DNA from: Azospirillum sp. TSO35-2
GTDB taxonomy: Bacteria; Pseudomonadota; Alphaproteobacteria; Azospirillales; Azospirillaceae
Reading direction: 5' to 3'
Length of the DNA: 64,000 bases
Assembly (NCBI RefSeq): GCF_003116095.1
Contig: NZ_LGRA01000005.1
Span: forward strand, 35,660 to 99,659
Position 1 is the first letter of the stretch. Each line of letters starts with the position of its first letter. Below, in pieces: positions 1 through 9,037 of this stretch. The notes under the pieces were generated by a model. That model saw only the letters and a list, made by a program, of their open reading frames with translations, was not told where the DNA came from and did no database searches. A program made the position numbers and the translations under genes.

Positions 1-293
1 TAGCCGCGGGCCTCCAGATCTTCCTTCAGCTCCAGAAAGCTGTAAAGCTCGCCGTTGAAGCAGATGGAGTGGCGGCCATCGGGGGGCTGCATCGGCTGAT
101 GCCCGCCCGAGGACGTGTCGATGATGCTGAGGCGCCGGTGCGAAAAGGCACAGAAATTGGTGTCGTCAACCCAGACACCGCCATCGTCCGGGCCACGATG
201 GATCATGGTATTTGCCATCGCCTCGGCGATGTTCGCCAGTTCCTCCCTGCTGAACCGGCCGCCGAAATTCACCAATCCTGCAATGCCGCACAT
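1..293 (-). CDS. asnB: Asparagine synthase (glutamine-hydrolysing), N-terminal part, cut by window edge
   Basis: The minus strand reads MCGIAGLVNFGG from an ATG at 293 and stays open to the window edge (97 codons). Cys2 after the initiator Met is the class II glutamine amidotransferase nucleophile. MIHRGPDDGG, SHRRLSIID and FNGELYSF are the usual glutaminase-domain motifs of AsnB. A GGAGG lies 13 bases upstream (307-311), which supports the start. The synthetase half lies outside the window. In glycan clusters such enzymes often amidate uronic acids rather than make free asparagine; with a TPR protein and a radical SAM gene next door, a role in modifying a surface glycan is plausible but inferred. 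The family assignment is firm. Confidence 0.93.
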   Translation of the reverse strand, partial: MCGIAGLVNFGGRFSREELANIAEAMANTMIHRGPDDGGVWVDDTNFCAFSHRRLSIIDTSSGGHQPMQPPDGRHSICFNGELYSFLELKEDLEARG

Positions 294-360
294 AATCGAC
301 GTTATGCCTCCTAATAACCTGTCCAATAACCTGGGACGATCCGGATCGGGCCTTGCCTAG

Positions 361-1056
361 TCACCGGTGAGGGCGGATGGCTTGCCGGAGCCGTTCGGAC
401 AGAAAGGCGACCAGCCCCTTCAGGCTCTCGATCATCGCCGACTGGGCCCGGATCTGGATCAGCATCGCCGCGCGCTCACGCAATCCGTTCTCCTCCCCCT
501 CCTTCAGCCGGCCGATCGCCTGCCGGATGTCCCATCCGGAGGCGGGGGCGTCGGTTGTCGAGGAGCCTGCGGGCAGGGCGGTCTGTTCTCTCATGCGTTG
601 AATCATGGTGTGGCAAGCACTTCCCAGACGCGCAGCCAGCGGGTTGCCGCTTTGATCGAGCGCAACTCTGAGCCTGCCGATTCGTTGTGATGCTTCGTCA
701 TGGTTGTTTAAAGCAATGGCCACCTCCACGAGTCCAACCTGGGCCGACAAATCGTCCGAATTAACTCGTAAGGCTTCTTCGTATGCAAAACCCGCCGCAA
801 CGATGTTGCCACGCGCCATCTCTGCATGCGCAAGCTTCTTCAAAACTTCAGGTCGCCTTTTTGATGCTTTCTCCGCCTTTGAGTAAAATTCTACGGCTTC
901 ATCAAAGCGCCCGCCGGCAGCAAAGAAATCGCCTGATTTCTCATAATCATCGCTATATGATATTTGGCGTATTACCGTGGAGCTTTGCTCATCTCTCTGA
1001 ATTAATGATGAGTAGTCAGAGTGGTTTTCTGAATATACGCTCATCACTTCATCCAA
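361..1056 (-). CDS. Small TPR-repeat protein of unknown function
   Basis: A 231-residue soluble protein with no signal peptide. Residues about 35-130 form tetratricopeptide-like helical pairs (GDFFAAGGRFDEAVEFYSKA, GNIVAAGFAYEEALRVNSDD). The rest is polar and helical, ending in a Leu-rich segment with basic residues at the extreme C-terminus. TPRs mediate protein-protein contacts; many glycosyltransferases in this window carry them too, so this could be a stand-alone scaffold for the same system. No catalytic motif is visible. No good ribosome-binding site precedes the ATG at 1056, and the in-frame ATG at 1044 is an alternative start. The 5' half is visibly richer in A+T than the GC-rich genes around it. 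Confidence 0.7.
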   Translation of the reverse strand: MDEVMSVYSENHSDYSSLIQRDEQSSTVIRQISYSDDYEKSGDFFAAGGRFDEAVEFYSKAEKASKRRPEVLKKLAHAEMARGNIVAAGFAYEEALRVNSDDLSAQVGLVEVAIALNNHDEASQRIGRLRVALDQSGNPLAARLGSACHTMIQRMREQTALPAGSSTTDAPASGWDIRQAIGRLKEGEENGLRERAAMLIQIRAQSAMIESLKGLVAFLSERLRQAIRPHR

Positions 1057-1172
1057 AGAAAATTGAAACTTCGTTCCACGGGAAGAATATATCCAATTGA
1101 CGTGAAAGCTTTCTTAATGTTTCTTGATGCGTATCTCTTTCAAAGAAGCCCGTTAATCGTACTCCAGAGATC

Positions 1173-3344
1173 ATGTGGGATACAATGCCAAAAGGGCATA
1201 ACATCGCGGAACGCGCGTCCTCCCAAGCCCAGCCGTATCGCCTGGAGGGGCCGTTCAAGGATGATGGGGGATATGGCTGGCATGCCTCGCTGCCGGAGTT
1301 GAGTGTTTACGGGGCCACGCCGGAAATGCCTCGTTCGTCCTTGTCATTGCTGGAAAACGGCCGCCCCCTGGGGCCGCCGGACCAGCTTCACGATGATGTC
1401 CGTCAGAAGGGTGGCGGCCGCTACAGCCATTGGGGAGACGGATTGTGGTTCTCCGCCTCCGACAACAGCGACCCGAACACGAACGGCCGTGATTACACGA
1501 TTATTATCGACAAAGACATTAATTCTAGCGCAAGCAAAGTCGAGGAACCCGAAGGGGGATCTCCGTCCGCAGTCGTTCTGCTGCCCTTCGAGTCCGATAT
1601 TCAACCACAGGTGGGAGCGGTTTATCCGCTGCCGAAGCCCTTCGCGGCCGACAACGGCTTCGCCTGGCTTGTGAAGCTGCCCCAATTCGAAGCCTGGGGA
1701 AAAGGCGGGACAGGTTTCAGGCTGCAGTTCATGGAGGACGGCCGTCCCCTGGGACCGCCGGACCAGCTTCACGACGATGTCCGTCAGGAAGGCAATGGTC
1801 GCTACAGCCATTGGAGCGACGGGTTGTGGTTCTCCACCTCCGACAACAGCGATCCGAACACCAACGGCCGCGATTACACGATTTCCGTCGTGCCGGTCGA
1901 ACAGGCCGTGCCGGCAGCCCCTGTCAAGGAAGGCTACGCGCGCCTGTTGTTCGAGGAGGGGGTCTATACCGTCGATCTGCCGGGGCGGTACGGCAATGCC
2001 GGCGGCTTCGCCTGGACCGCCTACATCCCGGAACTCGCCCCCCTGGCATCCGATGGGCAAAGCCGCTACTCGGAGCTTTTCCTGATCGAGGACGGCGTGT
2101 TCCTGCCGCGGGCGGACATGCTCCACGACGACATCCGCCAGAAAGGCGAGGGCCGCTACAGCCACTGGGGGAACGAGCTATGGTTCGCCACCAGCGACAA
2201 CAGCGATCCGAACACCAACGGCCGCCACTACCAGATCGGATACAAGCTCCACAAGACGCTGGACGACGGGTCGATCGTCTACCACGCCGCCCGGGGTGCC
2301 TATGTTCTGTACCGCAACGGCAGCCGCTTCGCTTTGCCGCAGTACTGCAACATCGGCCTGACCAACAAATGCAACCTGCGCTGCGAGATCTGCGGCAGCC
2401 AGAAGTTTCTCGACAACGAGAAGATTCCCCGCCGCTTCATGGATATCGGGCTGTTCCGCAAGGTGGCGGACACCATCCTGCCCTTCATGACCGAAGTGGA
2501 GCTGAGCAGCTACGGCGAACCATCCCTGCATCCCGACTTCGAAGAGGTGCTGAGGGCGATCCGCGACCATGATTGCGTATTCAAGCTTCAGACCAACGCC
2601 ACCCTGCTGACCGACCGGCTGGTCAATCTGCTGGCCGGCATGGTGGGCACCGTCTGGATGTCCATCGATGCGACCGGCCCGCTGTTCAACGACGTCCGCC
2701 GGAACGGCAAATGGGAGAATGTCGAGCGTGGCGTCCGCCGGCTGAACGAACTGCGCGATCCTGAAAAACTGAAGCTGTGCGTCAACCCCACGGTCACCCG
2801 CCGCACCCTGCCGGCGATGATGGACGTTCTGGAGTGGGCCTATGCGAATCAGGTCGATTCGGTGAATTTCCGCCAGTACGATCCGATCGCGGATTCGTTC
2901 GAGGAGCAGCCGAGCCCCGAGGAGCTGGCTCCCCAGATCGCCGCACTGGGTGAATGGGCGGCGGCGCATCCGGACGGCCCCGACATACGGTTCGAGCCGA
3001 ACTGGATCCGCTTCACCAACAAGGAAGTCGTGGACACCGTCCATTACAAGGCGCGATCCGGCCACGCCAACTACCCGATCCTGTCGGGCCGGCCCGATGC
3101 CCATCCCGTCTACGCCTGTATGGCGCCGTTGCAGTATGTGGACATCGGGCTGGACGGCGAGATCTACGCCTGCTGCCGCACCCAGCGGACGGTTCTCGGC
3201 TTCGCCACCAGCCTGGACGCGTTCCTGGAGACCTGGTGCGGCAAGCGCTATGAAAGCCTGCGCCGCTCCCTGCGCCATGACGGCCTGAATCCCGTCGTGC
3301 TGCCGGAATGCGCGGGCTGCGTTAAAAGCTACGGCGGAAGCTGA
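1173..3344 (+). CDS. Radical SAM protein with three N-terminal GRYSHW/SDNSDPNTNGR modules
   Basis: A 723-residue protein in two parts. Residues about 22-355 hold three copies of a ~90-residue module, each with a GG(F/Y)xW stretch, an (E/M)(N/D)G(R/V)xL segment, LHDD(V/I)RQ, GRYSHW and SDNSDPNTNGR. Residues about 385-700 are a radical SAM domain: C400-x3-C404-x2-C407 (CNLRCEIC) would bind the [4Fe-4S] cluster, and SSYGEPSLHP resembles the GGEP SAM-binding motif. C-terminal cysteines (YACM, YACC, CAGC) resemble a SPASM or twitch domain holding auxiliary clusters. Such enzymes do radical chemistry on peptides, sugars or cofactors; the substrate is unknown. The modules may tether it to the same partner as the other carriers nearby. 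The start at 1173 is uncertain; ATG 1185 is possible. Confidence 0.85.
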   Translation: MWDTMPKGHNIAERASSQAQPYRLEGPFKDDGGYGWHASLPELSVYGATPEMPRSSLSLLENGRPLGPPDQLHDDVRQKGGGRYSHWGDGLWFSASDNSDPNTNGRDYTIIIDKDINSSASKVEEPEGGSPSAVVLLPFESDIQPQVGAVYPLPKPFAADNGFAWLVKLPQFEAWGKGGTGFRLQFMEDGRPLGPPDQLHDDVRQEGNGRYSHWSDGLWFSTSDNSDPNTNGRDYTISVVPVEQAVPAAPVKEGYARLLFEEGVYTVDLPGRYGNAGGFAWTAYIPELAPLASDGQSRYSELFLIEDGVFLPRADMLHDDIRQKGEGRYSHWGNELWFATSDNSDPNTNGRHYQIGYKLHKTLDDGSIVYHAARGAYVLYRNGSRFALPQYCNIGLTNKCNLRCEICGSQKFLDNEKIPRRFMDIGLFRKVADTILPFMTEVELSSYGEPSLHPDFEEVLRAIRDHDCVFKLQTNATLLTDRLVNLLAGMVGTVWMSIDATGPLFNDVRRNGKWENVERGVRRLNELRDPEKLKLCVNPTVTRRTLPAMMDVLEWAYANQVDSVNFRQYDPIADSFEEQPSPEELAPQIAALGEWAAAHPDGPDIRFEPNWIRFTNKEVVDTVHYKARSGHANYPILSGRPDAHPVYACMAPLQYVDIGLDGEIYACCRTQRTVLGFATSLDAFLETWCGKRYESLRRSLRHDGLNPVVLPECAGCVKSYGGS
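1236..2237 (+). repeat. Three tandem GRYSHW/SDNSDPNTNGR modules inside the radical SAM gene
   Basis: Units span about 1236-1502, 1614-1883 and 1965-2237. The most constant parts are LHDD(V/I)RQ, GRYSHW and SDNSDPNTNGR followed by xY. Units 1 and 2 share the segment GRPLGPPDQLHDDVRQ exactly, whereas unit 3 has diverged in that segment (GVFLPRADMLHDDIRQ). This fits a recent duplication of the first two. Linkers of about 30 residues separate them. Confidence 0.9.
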
Positions 3345-3461
3345 CGCCGGGCGCCTCTCATCGGCAGGATCGGACCCGCCGCCCCGGATCGTGAAGACCG
3401 GGACGGCGAGCCGTCCGAGCAGCGGGCCAGAATCAGCGGGGCCGGGATTGGTGGCGAGGGT

Positions 3462-5777
3462 TCAGTCGGGAAGCCCGAACTCCTCGCGGATGCCGCAGAC
3501 GAACTGCGGCTCGGGAACCGGTGGTGCCGGCGGAATGACGAGATCCACGGGAAGGTCGAGGCGCATCGACGCGGGCGGCCCGTAGGCATGCGGCCCCGTC
3601 ACCGCCCGGACGCGCCAGAAGATGTCGGGGATGCTCGCCAAATGCCTCAACGGTACCGTCAGGCTGGCCGTGTCGACGATGCGCATGTATTGGGGCAGGA
3701 CCGGCTCGATGAAGCGTTCGTCGCAACAGAGCATGATTTCATACGTGAAGGCCGGATCGCCCTCCCAGCTCAGTTCAACGCTGCCGTCCTGTCCGGGCTC
3801 TTCGCCGGGCCGACGGATCACTGGCGGATGCAGGGTCAGCGCCGGCACCGGCTCGCCGTCGACGGCCCTCGCCGAGCCTTCGACCGTCAGTTCCAGCGTC
3901 TCGAATTCGCCGAGAACCTCGATCGTGCTGTCCCCATGGCAAAGCTGGGGGATCGCTGCGGCTAGGACGGAGCCGATGACCGTCAGCTTCGCCTCGACGG
4001 CGAGCGGGTCCAGGAATTGCGGCAGAACCACCTGCAAATCCATGAAGGGTTCGTGCGCACGGCCCGGAGCGACGGCTTCCCCTAGCGGGACCTCGAAGTG
4101 ATTGGGGCCGATGAAGTGGCGTTCCTCGACGACCAGCGAGCCGATCTCCTGCCCGGATGCGGCCAGCCCGATCCTGAAGGTCTCGGGCCATTCGAAATCC
4201 GAGAGGAGGGAAACCTCCAGCATGGCGTCCAGGATCGGAAACGGAACCGCCACCGTCAGGTCGAGGGGAGCGTCCGCTTCTTTCTCCATCCGCCGGATCA
4301 GCCGGTAGCTGGCCTGCGACGGCGCATTCAGGGTTTCGCCATCGCAGAAGAAGGGAGGCGACATGCCGTTGAGATCGGCATGGAAGCTGAGATCGTCGCC
4401 GGCTGCCAAGCACAGGGACAATTCGTGCCACGCCGGTTCCTCGGGCTGGGCCAGGGAGAAGCGCCGCGTCGCGAAGATGGCGTTGTAGTGTTTCCACTGG
4501 TGGGACAGCAGCGGGGTATCCGCGTTCTCCAGGGTGGCGACGGGATAGCCGTAGCGACTTTCCTCCAGCCGCTCCCTGGTGACGCCATCGGCGCCATCCA
4601 GCAGCCCGGTGCGCGGATCACGCGTGAACGTCACCAGGTTCGGGTCGAGGATGACCCATCGCCCGTCGATACAGACCTCCGGTGCGCCATGCCCGGCATA
4701 GACGGCGATACGCGCCTCCAGCCCGCAGGCCCGGGCGATGGTGCAATAGACCGTTGCGAAGTCGTTGCAGTCCCCGCCGTAAAGGCACAGGAACGGGATC
4801 GGGTCCCGCCGGTGCTTCTGTCCGATGCTCGGTGATCCGCGCACGCCCGAACGGGCGACATACTGCCAGATCACGAAGGCGGCCAGATGTTGGGACAGCC
4901 CGTCTGTGCCAATGCTTTCCAGCAGTTGGCGGCGTGTCCAAGGGGTGGTCCAGCCGCCGGATCGGAATCCCGTGATTGTGGCCGTGCAGGTGGACAGGTT
5001 GCGCAATCGAACGGTGAGCAGGCGGGGCGTGGGGTCGGCGATGGCGATGGGAAGGCCCGGCTCCGCCGCCGTCACCACCCGCGTCCAGTTGCGGAGGCCG
5101 GCATGGGGAGGGGGTGGTTGATGCCGGATTTGCTGCCGGCCGCCGCGCAGCAGGTGCTGGCGGGCCTGGAGGCTGAGCAGGAAAGCGATCGCCTGGACGA
5201 TCTGATGATCGTCTGGGTCGTGGTTCTCCTCAGGATGGAACTCTGCGAAGTTATGCTGGATCGCAAGACTCCGCCGGATGATGCCAAGCACGAACGAGGC
5301 CGAGGTTTCGCCCTTGTCCAGGATCAGACATTGATAAGTGCGCCCGTTGTGCCGGGGGTCGGAGCCGTCACTGCTGCTGAACAGCAGACGTCCGCTCCAG
5401 TGGGAATAGCGCCCGCCACCCTGTTCCCGAATGTCCTGGTGAAGGCAATGGCGGGGTCCCAGAACGCTGTGATCCTCGAGCAGGATCAGGCGGCTGCGGC
5501 GTGGGAAGGTACCGTCATCCGAAATCAAATCGGGGTTCAGGTGAACCTCATACGCCAATCCGGACTCGTGCGATATGGAGGACGGAGCGACGATGCAATC
5601 GAACATAATCTGGACCCGATATCCTTTTTCAAGGTCTGTCCAGCCAATCCAGCCGTCATCCGGCATTTGAAGGCCAGCACCTAGCCGGTCGCTGCGACGC
5701 GACGACCACGACACCCCGTGGAACTCCGCGGGAAGTTTCAACTCTAAATCAGAGGCGATGCGTTCGCCATTTGACAA
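3462..5777 (-). CDS. Transglutaminase-like protein with one N-terminal GRYSHW module
   Basis: A 771-residue protein. Residues about 58-152 carry one module copy, with GRYSHW at 122-127 and the divergent tail SDGSDPRHNGR. Residues about 285-390 form a transglutaminase-like papain fold: GGDCNDFATVYCTIARACGL contains the predicted nucleophile Cys337, then GHGAPEVCIDGRWVILDPN supplies His363 and Asp378, the usual Cys-His-Asp order. Residues about 430-740 look like beta-sandwich domains. Family members act as proteases, peptide ligases or amidases; the substrate here is unknown. No ATG fits the N-terminus, so TTG at 5777 is taken as start without a clear ribosome-binding site. It converges on the radical SAM gene and is divergent from the GT61 gene. 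Confidence 0.8.
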   Translation of the reverse strand: MSNGERIASDLELKLPAEFHGVSWSSRRSDRLGAGLQMPDDGWIGWTDLEKGYRVQIMFDCIVAPSSISHESGLAYEVHLNPDLISDDGTFPRRSRLILLEDHSVLGPRHCLHQDIREQGGGRYSHWSGRLLFSSSDGSDPRHNGRTYQCLILDKGETSASFVLGIIRRSLAIQHNFAEFHPEENHDPDDHQIVQAIAFLLSLQARQHLLRGGRQQIRHQPPPPHAGLRNWTRVVTAAEPGLPIAIADPTPRLLTVRLRNLSTCTATITGFRSGGWTTPWTRRQLLESIGTDGLSQHLAAFVIWQYVARSGVRGSPSIGQKHRRDPIPFLCLYGGDCNDFATVYCTIARACGLEARIAVYAGHGAPEVCIDGRWVILDPNLVTFTRDPRTGLLDGADGVTRERLEESRYGYPVATLENADTPLLSHQWKHYNAIFATRRFSLAQPEEPAWHELSLCLAAGDDLSFHADLNGMSPPFFCDGETLNAPSQASYRLIRRMEKEADAPLDLTVAVPFPILDAMLEVSLLSDFEWPETFRIGLAASGQEIGSLVVEERHFIGPNHFEVPLGEAVAPGRAHEPFMDLQVVLPQFLDPLAVEAKLTVIGSVLAAAIPQLCHGDSTIEVLGEFETLELTVEGSARAVDGEPVPALTLHPPVIRRPGEEPGQDGSVELSWEGDPAFTYEIMLCCDERFIEPVLPQYMRIVDTASLTVPLRHLASIPDIFWRVRAVTGPHAYGPPASMRLDLPVDLVIPPAPPVPEPQFVCGIREEFGLPD

Positions 5778-5873
5778 TCGTGCGTCAAAAGGCCAAATGC
5801 ACCTTCAGCATATTGCCATCCCCGCCCCAACACGAAACCACCTTAGCGGGGGCATATGAGCTTGGGATTAACC

Positions 5874-5902
5874 TTGATGGTTTAGAGCAAAATCGCTATG
5901 GT
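5874..5902 (+). promoter_or_regulatory. Possible sigma-70 promoter for the GT61 gene
   Basis: TTGATG at 5874-5879 and TATGGT at 5897-5902, separated by 17 bases, lie about 90 bases upstream of the ATG at 5994 in an A+T-rich divergent intergenic region. Each hexamer matches consensus at four of six positions, so this is only suggestive. Confidence 0.3.
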
Positions 5903-5993
5903 TTTCCTGCCGAAGGCGAAATGAAACCAGTTCGTCGTTCTTCGCAACAATAGAAAACGAAAGCAAGAATATTAGTTATCGGAGTCGTTGGAA

Positions 5994-7607
5994 ATGAGTA
6001 AAACTCTTCCGGTTCATGCGGAGCCTCTTGATGAGCTTGGACTGGAAAATGTATCAATAGATGGATTTTTCTCTCCATCTGGTAAAAATAGCCGTTTTGA
6101 TTTCTTGAAGCCGGAACCGGTTAGCTTCAAGGAAGGATATTTTTTAGAAGATTATCTTCCCGATACGGATTCTCCCGGAGCTCAATGGGCCAGAAAGGGA
6201 AAATCTTATCTCAGCTCCGAGCTCTTTTTCATCAGACTGAAGAATGTTTTTGTGTTCCCGAACCGCAGCGCGATCATGCTGGAGCCGGGTGTTTTTTTAA
6301 AGGAATCCCTGAACAGCGTTTGTTACGGCGATCAGGATAGAAATTTCGATTATTTGGCCCGTTTTCTGCCGAACATTACGAAGACGGATGATGGTCTGAG
6401 CTTTGATCCGGAAATCTGCGACCGTGCAGAAGTGATCGAAGATACGGTCATGCTGGTCAACACCGTCCAGGACAATTACGGCCACTGGCATCTTGACAGC
6501 TTGTTGTCAGCTTACGGGATCCGTGACTGGATCCTGGAAAAGGACGTCAAGTTCCTGATGCCCAGCACCAAGAACGAACCCCGCCGCTATCGCAACCGGG
6601 GCTGGATCCATGATAGCCTGACGGTGCTGGGGATGGGGGGCCGGCTGCTCGGCACGCCCGAACCGATCGTGTTCTGCCGCGACCTGATCTATTCGAGCCG
6701 GATGTTCACGCTCGGCACCAACCAGCCGCCGCCGCTCTTCGACACCATGACGTCGGAGATCGCGCAGCGGGTAGCCCGCGACAGCTCGGTTCAAATCCGC
6801 CAGCCCGAATACATCTTCCTGATGCGCAAGGGTGGTGGCGCCGGACGCTACATGGTCAACGAGGAGTCTCTCTCCGCCGGCCTCCAGAGCTATGGCTTCG
6901 ACTGCCTTGTACCCGATAATTTCGGCTTCGCCGACGAGGTGAAGTTCTTCGGCCAAGCCAAGATTCTCATCTGCCAGACCGGCTCGGCGATCCTGAACGC
7001 CGCCTATGCGCCGGAAGGCTGCATCATCTGCGAAATCGGAACGGGCGATGTCCTCTTCTCCGCCTTCGTGCATGTGCCGGGAGTCACCGGGAAGCGTTAC
7101 GTCATGTACCATGTGCCGGAACTGGTCCGGAAGGATCCAAGCCGGGCGGTGGAGGCGGCCAACCGCGACCAGTGTTCCTTCGAGGTCCCACTCGACAGCT
7201 TCCTGCCCTTCGTCGCGCGGTTGATGGAACTGACGGGCGTCACCGTTAACCCAGAGACCGCCCTGATCCGCGCCATGGCCGAGACGAAGCCAGAGATCGA
7301 GCGGGGAGCCTGCTATCAGGTTCTCACCCCCCCCTTCGCACGCGATCAGGTTGGGGCATCCGCCTACGCCTACCATTGCCCGGAACTGGCCCGTTACGCG
7401 GATGGCATCGGAACGGGTCCGCGGTCGCCACTCCGCCTGCTGGAGAACGGCCAGCCGCTCGGCCAGCCGCACAGCGCGCATCACGACATCCGGACCATCG
7501 GCGGTGGGCGCTATTCCCACTGGAACAACCACATCCTCTTCGCGACCAGCGACAACTCGGATCCGAACACCAACGGCCGAACCTATTCGATCTACCTCGA
7601 CCGCTGA
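5994..7607 (+). CDS. Glycosyltransferase family 61 (DUF563-like) with C-terminal GRYSHW module
   Basis: A 537-residue protein. ATG 5994 is preferred over TTG 5988 because GGAG lies nine bases before it (5981-5984). Residues about 140-400 match the GT61/DUF563 capsular glycosyltransferase family: NTVQDNYGHWHLDSLL, then YIFLMRKGG, and the late block ICQTGSAILNAAYAPEGCII. No membrane segment is seen. Residues about 439-535 are one module copy, with GRYSHW at 505-510 followed by SDNSDPNTNGR, here at the C-terminus rather than the N-terminus. The first ~500 bases are clearly A+T-richer than the module-coding end, suggesting a mosaic gene. It probably transfers a sugar onto a surface glycan; acceptor and donor are unknown. 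Confidence 0.88.
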   Translation: MSKTLPVHAEPLDELGLENVSIDGFFSPSGKNSRFDFLKPEPVSFKEGYFLEDYLPDTDSPGAQWARKGKSYLSSELFFIRLKNVFVFPNRSAIMLEPGVFLKESLNSVCYGDQDRNFDYLARFLPNITKTDDGLSFDPEICDRAEVIEDTVMLVNTVQDNYGHWHLDSLLSAYGIRDWILEKDVKFLMPSTKNEPRRYRNRGWIHDSLTVLGMGGRLLGTPEPIVFCRDLIYSSRMFTLGTNQPPPLFDTMTSEIAQRVARDSSVQIRQPEYIFLMRKGGGAGRYMVNEESLSAGLQSYGFDCLVPDNFGFADEVKFFGQAKILICQTGSAILNAAYAPEGCIICEIGTGDVLFSAFVHVPGVTGKRYVMYHVPELVRKDPSRAVEAANRDQCSFEVPLDSFLPFVARLMELTGVTVNPETALIRAMAETKPEIERGACYQVLTPPFARDQVGASAYAYHCPELARYADGIGTGPRSPLRLLENGQPLGQPHSAHHDIRTIGGGRYSHWNNHILFATSDNSDPNTNGRTYSIYLDR

Positions 7608-7729
7608 TCGACCACCCCCTTCCCGGCCCCCACCGGGCCTGCGCCGTGCCCGCTCACGCGGGGGCGGCGCGGGACGGCGCATACGCCAAAGCCGCTGTTC
7701 GGCTCATTTTTTCAGGCAAGGAACGCCGC

Positions 7730-9037
7730 ATGGACAGACAGGATCTCCTCGACGCTGCGGGACGCTGGTGGGAAGACCAGGCGAAGCCCGCCTTCGTTCC
7801 GGGGGAAAGCTATGTGCCCGTCACCGGCAAGGTGGTGGACGGTGATGACCTGCGGCATCTGATCGATGCGTCCCTGGACATGTGGCTGACCGAGGGGCGC
7901 TTCGCCGACGGCTTCCGCAAGCGGCTGGCCGAGCGTTTCGGGGTCAAGTACGCCAGCCTCACCTGTTCCGGGTCCGCCTCCAACCTGGTGGCGGTGAGCG
8001 CCCTCACCTCCCCGTCGCTGGGGGAGCGGCGGCTGGCGCCGGGCAGCGAGGTCATCACCGTGGCGGCCGGTTTCCCCACCACCGTCGCCCCGATCGTCCA
8101 GAACGGCTGTGTTCCGGTCTTCGTCGACGTCGATCTGGCCACCGCCAACATCACGCCCGCCCGGGTCGAGGCGGCGCTGACCGACAAGACGCGGGCCATC
8201 GTCGTCGCCCACACGCTGGGCAACCCGTTCGACGCCGCGGCGCTCGCCGACATCGCCGAGCGCCACAACCTGTTCCTGGTGGAGGACTGCTGCGACGCTT
8301 TCGGCGCCACGCTGAACGGCAAGGGAGTCGGCACCTTCGGAACGCTGGCCACCGTCAGCTTCTATCCGGCCCACCACATCACCACCGGTGAGGGCGGCGC
8401 CGTCTTCAGCAACCGCAAGGCCTACGAGCGGCTGGTGAACTCCTTCCGCGACTGGGGGCGCGACTGCTGGTGCCCGCCGGGCCGCGACAACACCTGCGGC
8501 CGCCGGTTCGACTGGTCGTTCGACGGGTTGCCGCCGGGCTACGATCACAAATACGTCTACTCCCATCTCGGCTACAACGTGAAGATGACGGACATGCAGG
8601 CCGCCATCGGGTTGAGCCAGCTGGACAAGCTGGACGGCTTCGTCGCCCGCCGGCGGGAGAATTTCCGCTTCCTGCGCGACGGTATGATCGCCCTGGGGCT
8701 CGACCGCTGTTTCGTGCTGCCCGAGGCCATTCCGGGGGCGGAGCCGAGCTGGTTCGGCTTCCTGCTGACGGTGCGCGACGACGTGTCCCTGGACCGCGGC
8801 GTCCTGGTCCGCCGGCTGGAGGAGCGCAGGATCGGCACCCGCCTGCTGTTCGGCGGCAACCTGACCTGCCAGCCGGCCTTCCGCGGCGTGGACTATCGCA
8901 CGGTCGGCGATCTCACCAACACCGACACCATCATGCGCCGCTCCTTCTGGCTGGGCGTCTGGCCGGGCCTGACCGAACGGCACCTGTCCTATGTGCTCGA
9001 CACCCTCAAGAGCATCGTTACGGAGGAACTGGGATGA
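7730..9037 (+). CDS. rfbH: CDP-4-dehydro-6-deoxyglucose 3-dehydrase (E1, RfbH/DdhC)
   Basis: A 435-residue PLP-fold enzyme that removes the C3 hydroxyl of CDP-4-keto-6-deoxyglucose during 3,6-dideoxyhexose synthesis. Two hallmarks are present. His replaces the usual PLP lysine (SFYPAHHITTGEGG, His215/216). The [2Fe-2S] cysteines follow the exact C-x57-C-x1-C-x7-C spacing (C188, C246, C248, C256; CWC and CG near 246-257). Known enzymes need a reductase partner (E3, DdhD/AscD), which is not encoded in this window. The start is ATG 7730 with AAGGA at 7718-7722. Its stop overlaps the next gene's start (ATGA at 9034-9037), so the two are translationally coupled. Confidence 0.95.
   Translation: MDRQDLLDAAGRWWEDQAKPAFVPGESYVPVTGKVVDGDDLRHLIDASLDMWLTEGRFADGFRKRLAERFGVKYASLTCSGSASNLVAVSALTSPSLGERRLAPGSEVITVAAGFPTTVAPIVQNGCVPVFVDVDLATANITPARVEAALTDKTRAIVVAHTLGNPFDAAALADIAERHNLFLVEDCCDAFGATLNGKGVGTFGTLATVSFYPAHHITTGEGGAVFSNRKAYERLVNSFRDWGRDCWCPPGRDNTCGRRFDWSFDGLPPGYDHKYVYSHLGYNVKMTDMQAAIGLSQLDKLDGFVARRRENFRFLRDGMIALGLDRCFVLPEAIPGAEPSWFGFLLTVRDDVSLDRGVLVRRLEERRIGTRLLFGGNLTCQPAFRGVDYRTVGDLTNTDTIMRRSFWLGVWPGLTERHLSYVLDTLKSIVTEELG

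Noticed and set aside
7376..7729. An N-terminal extension of rfbH by about 118 codons
   Set aside because: It overlaps the GT61 gene in another frame; ATG 7730 has a ribosome-binding site and gives the family's normal length.
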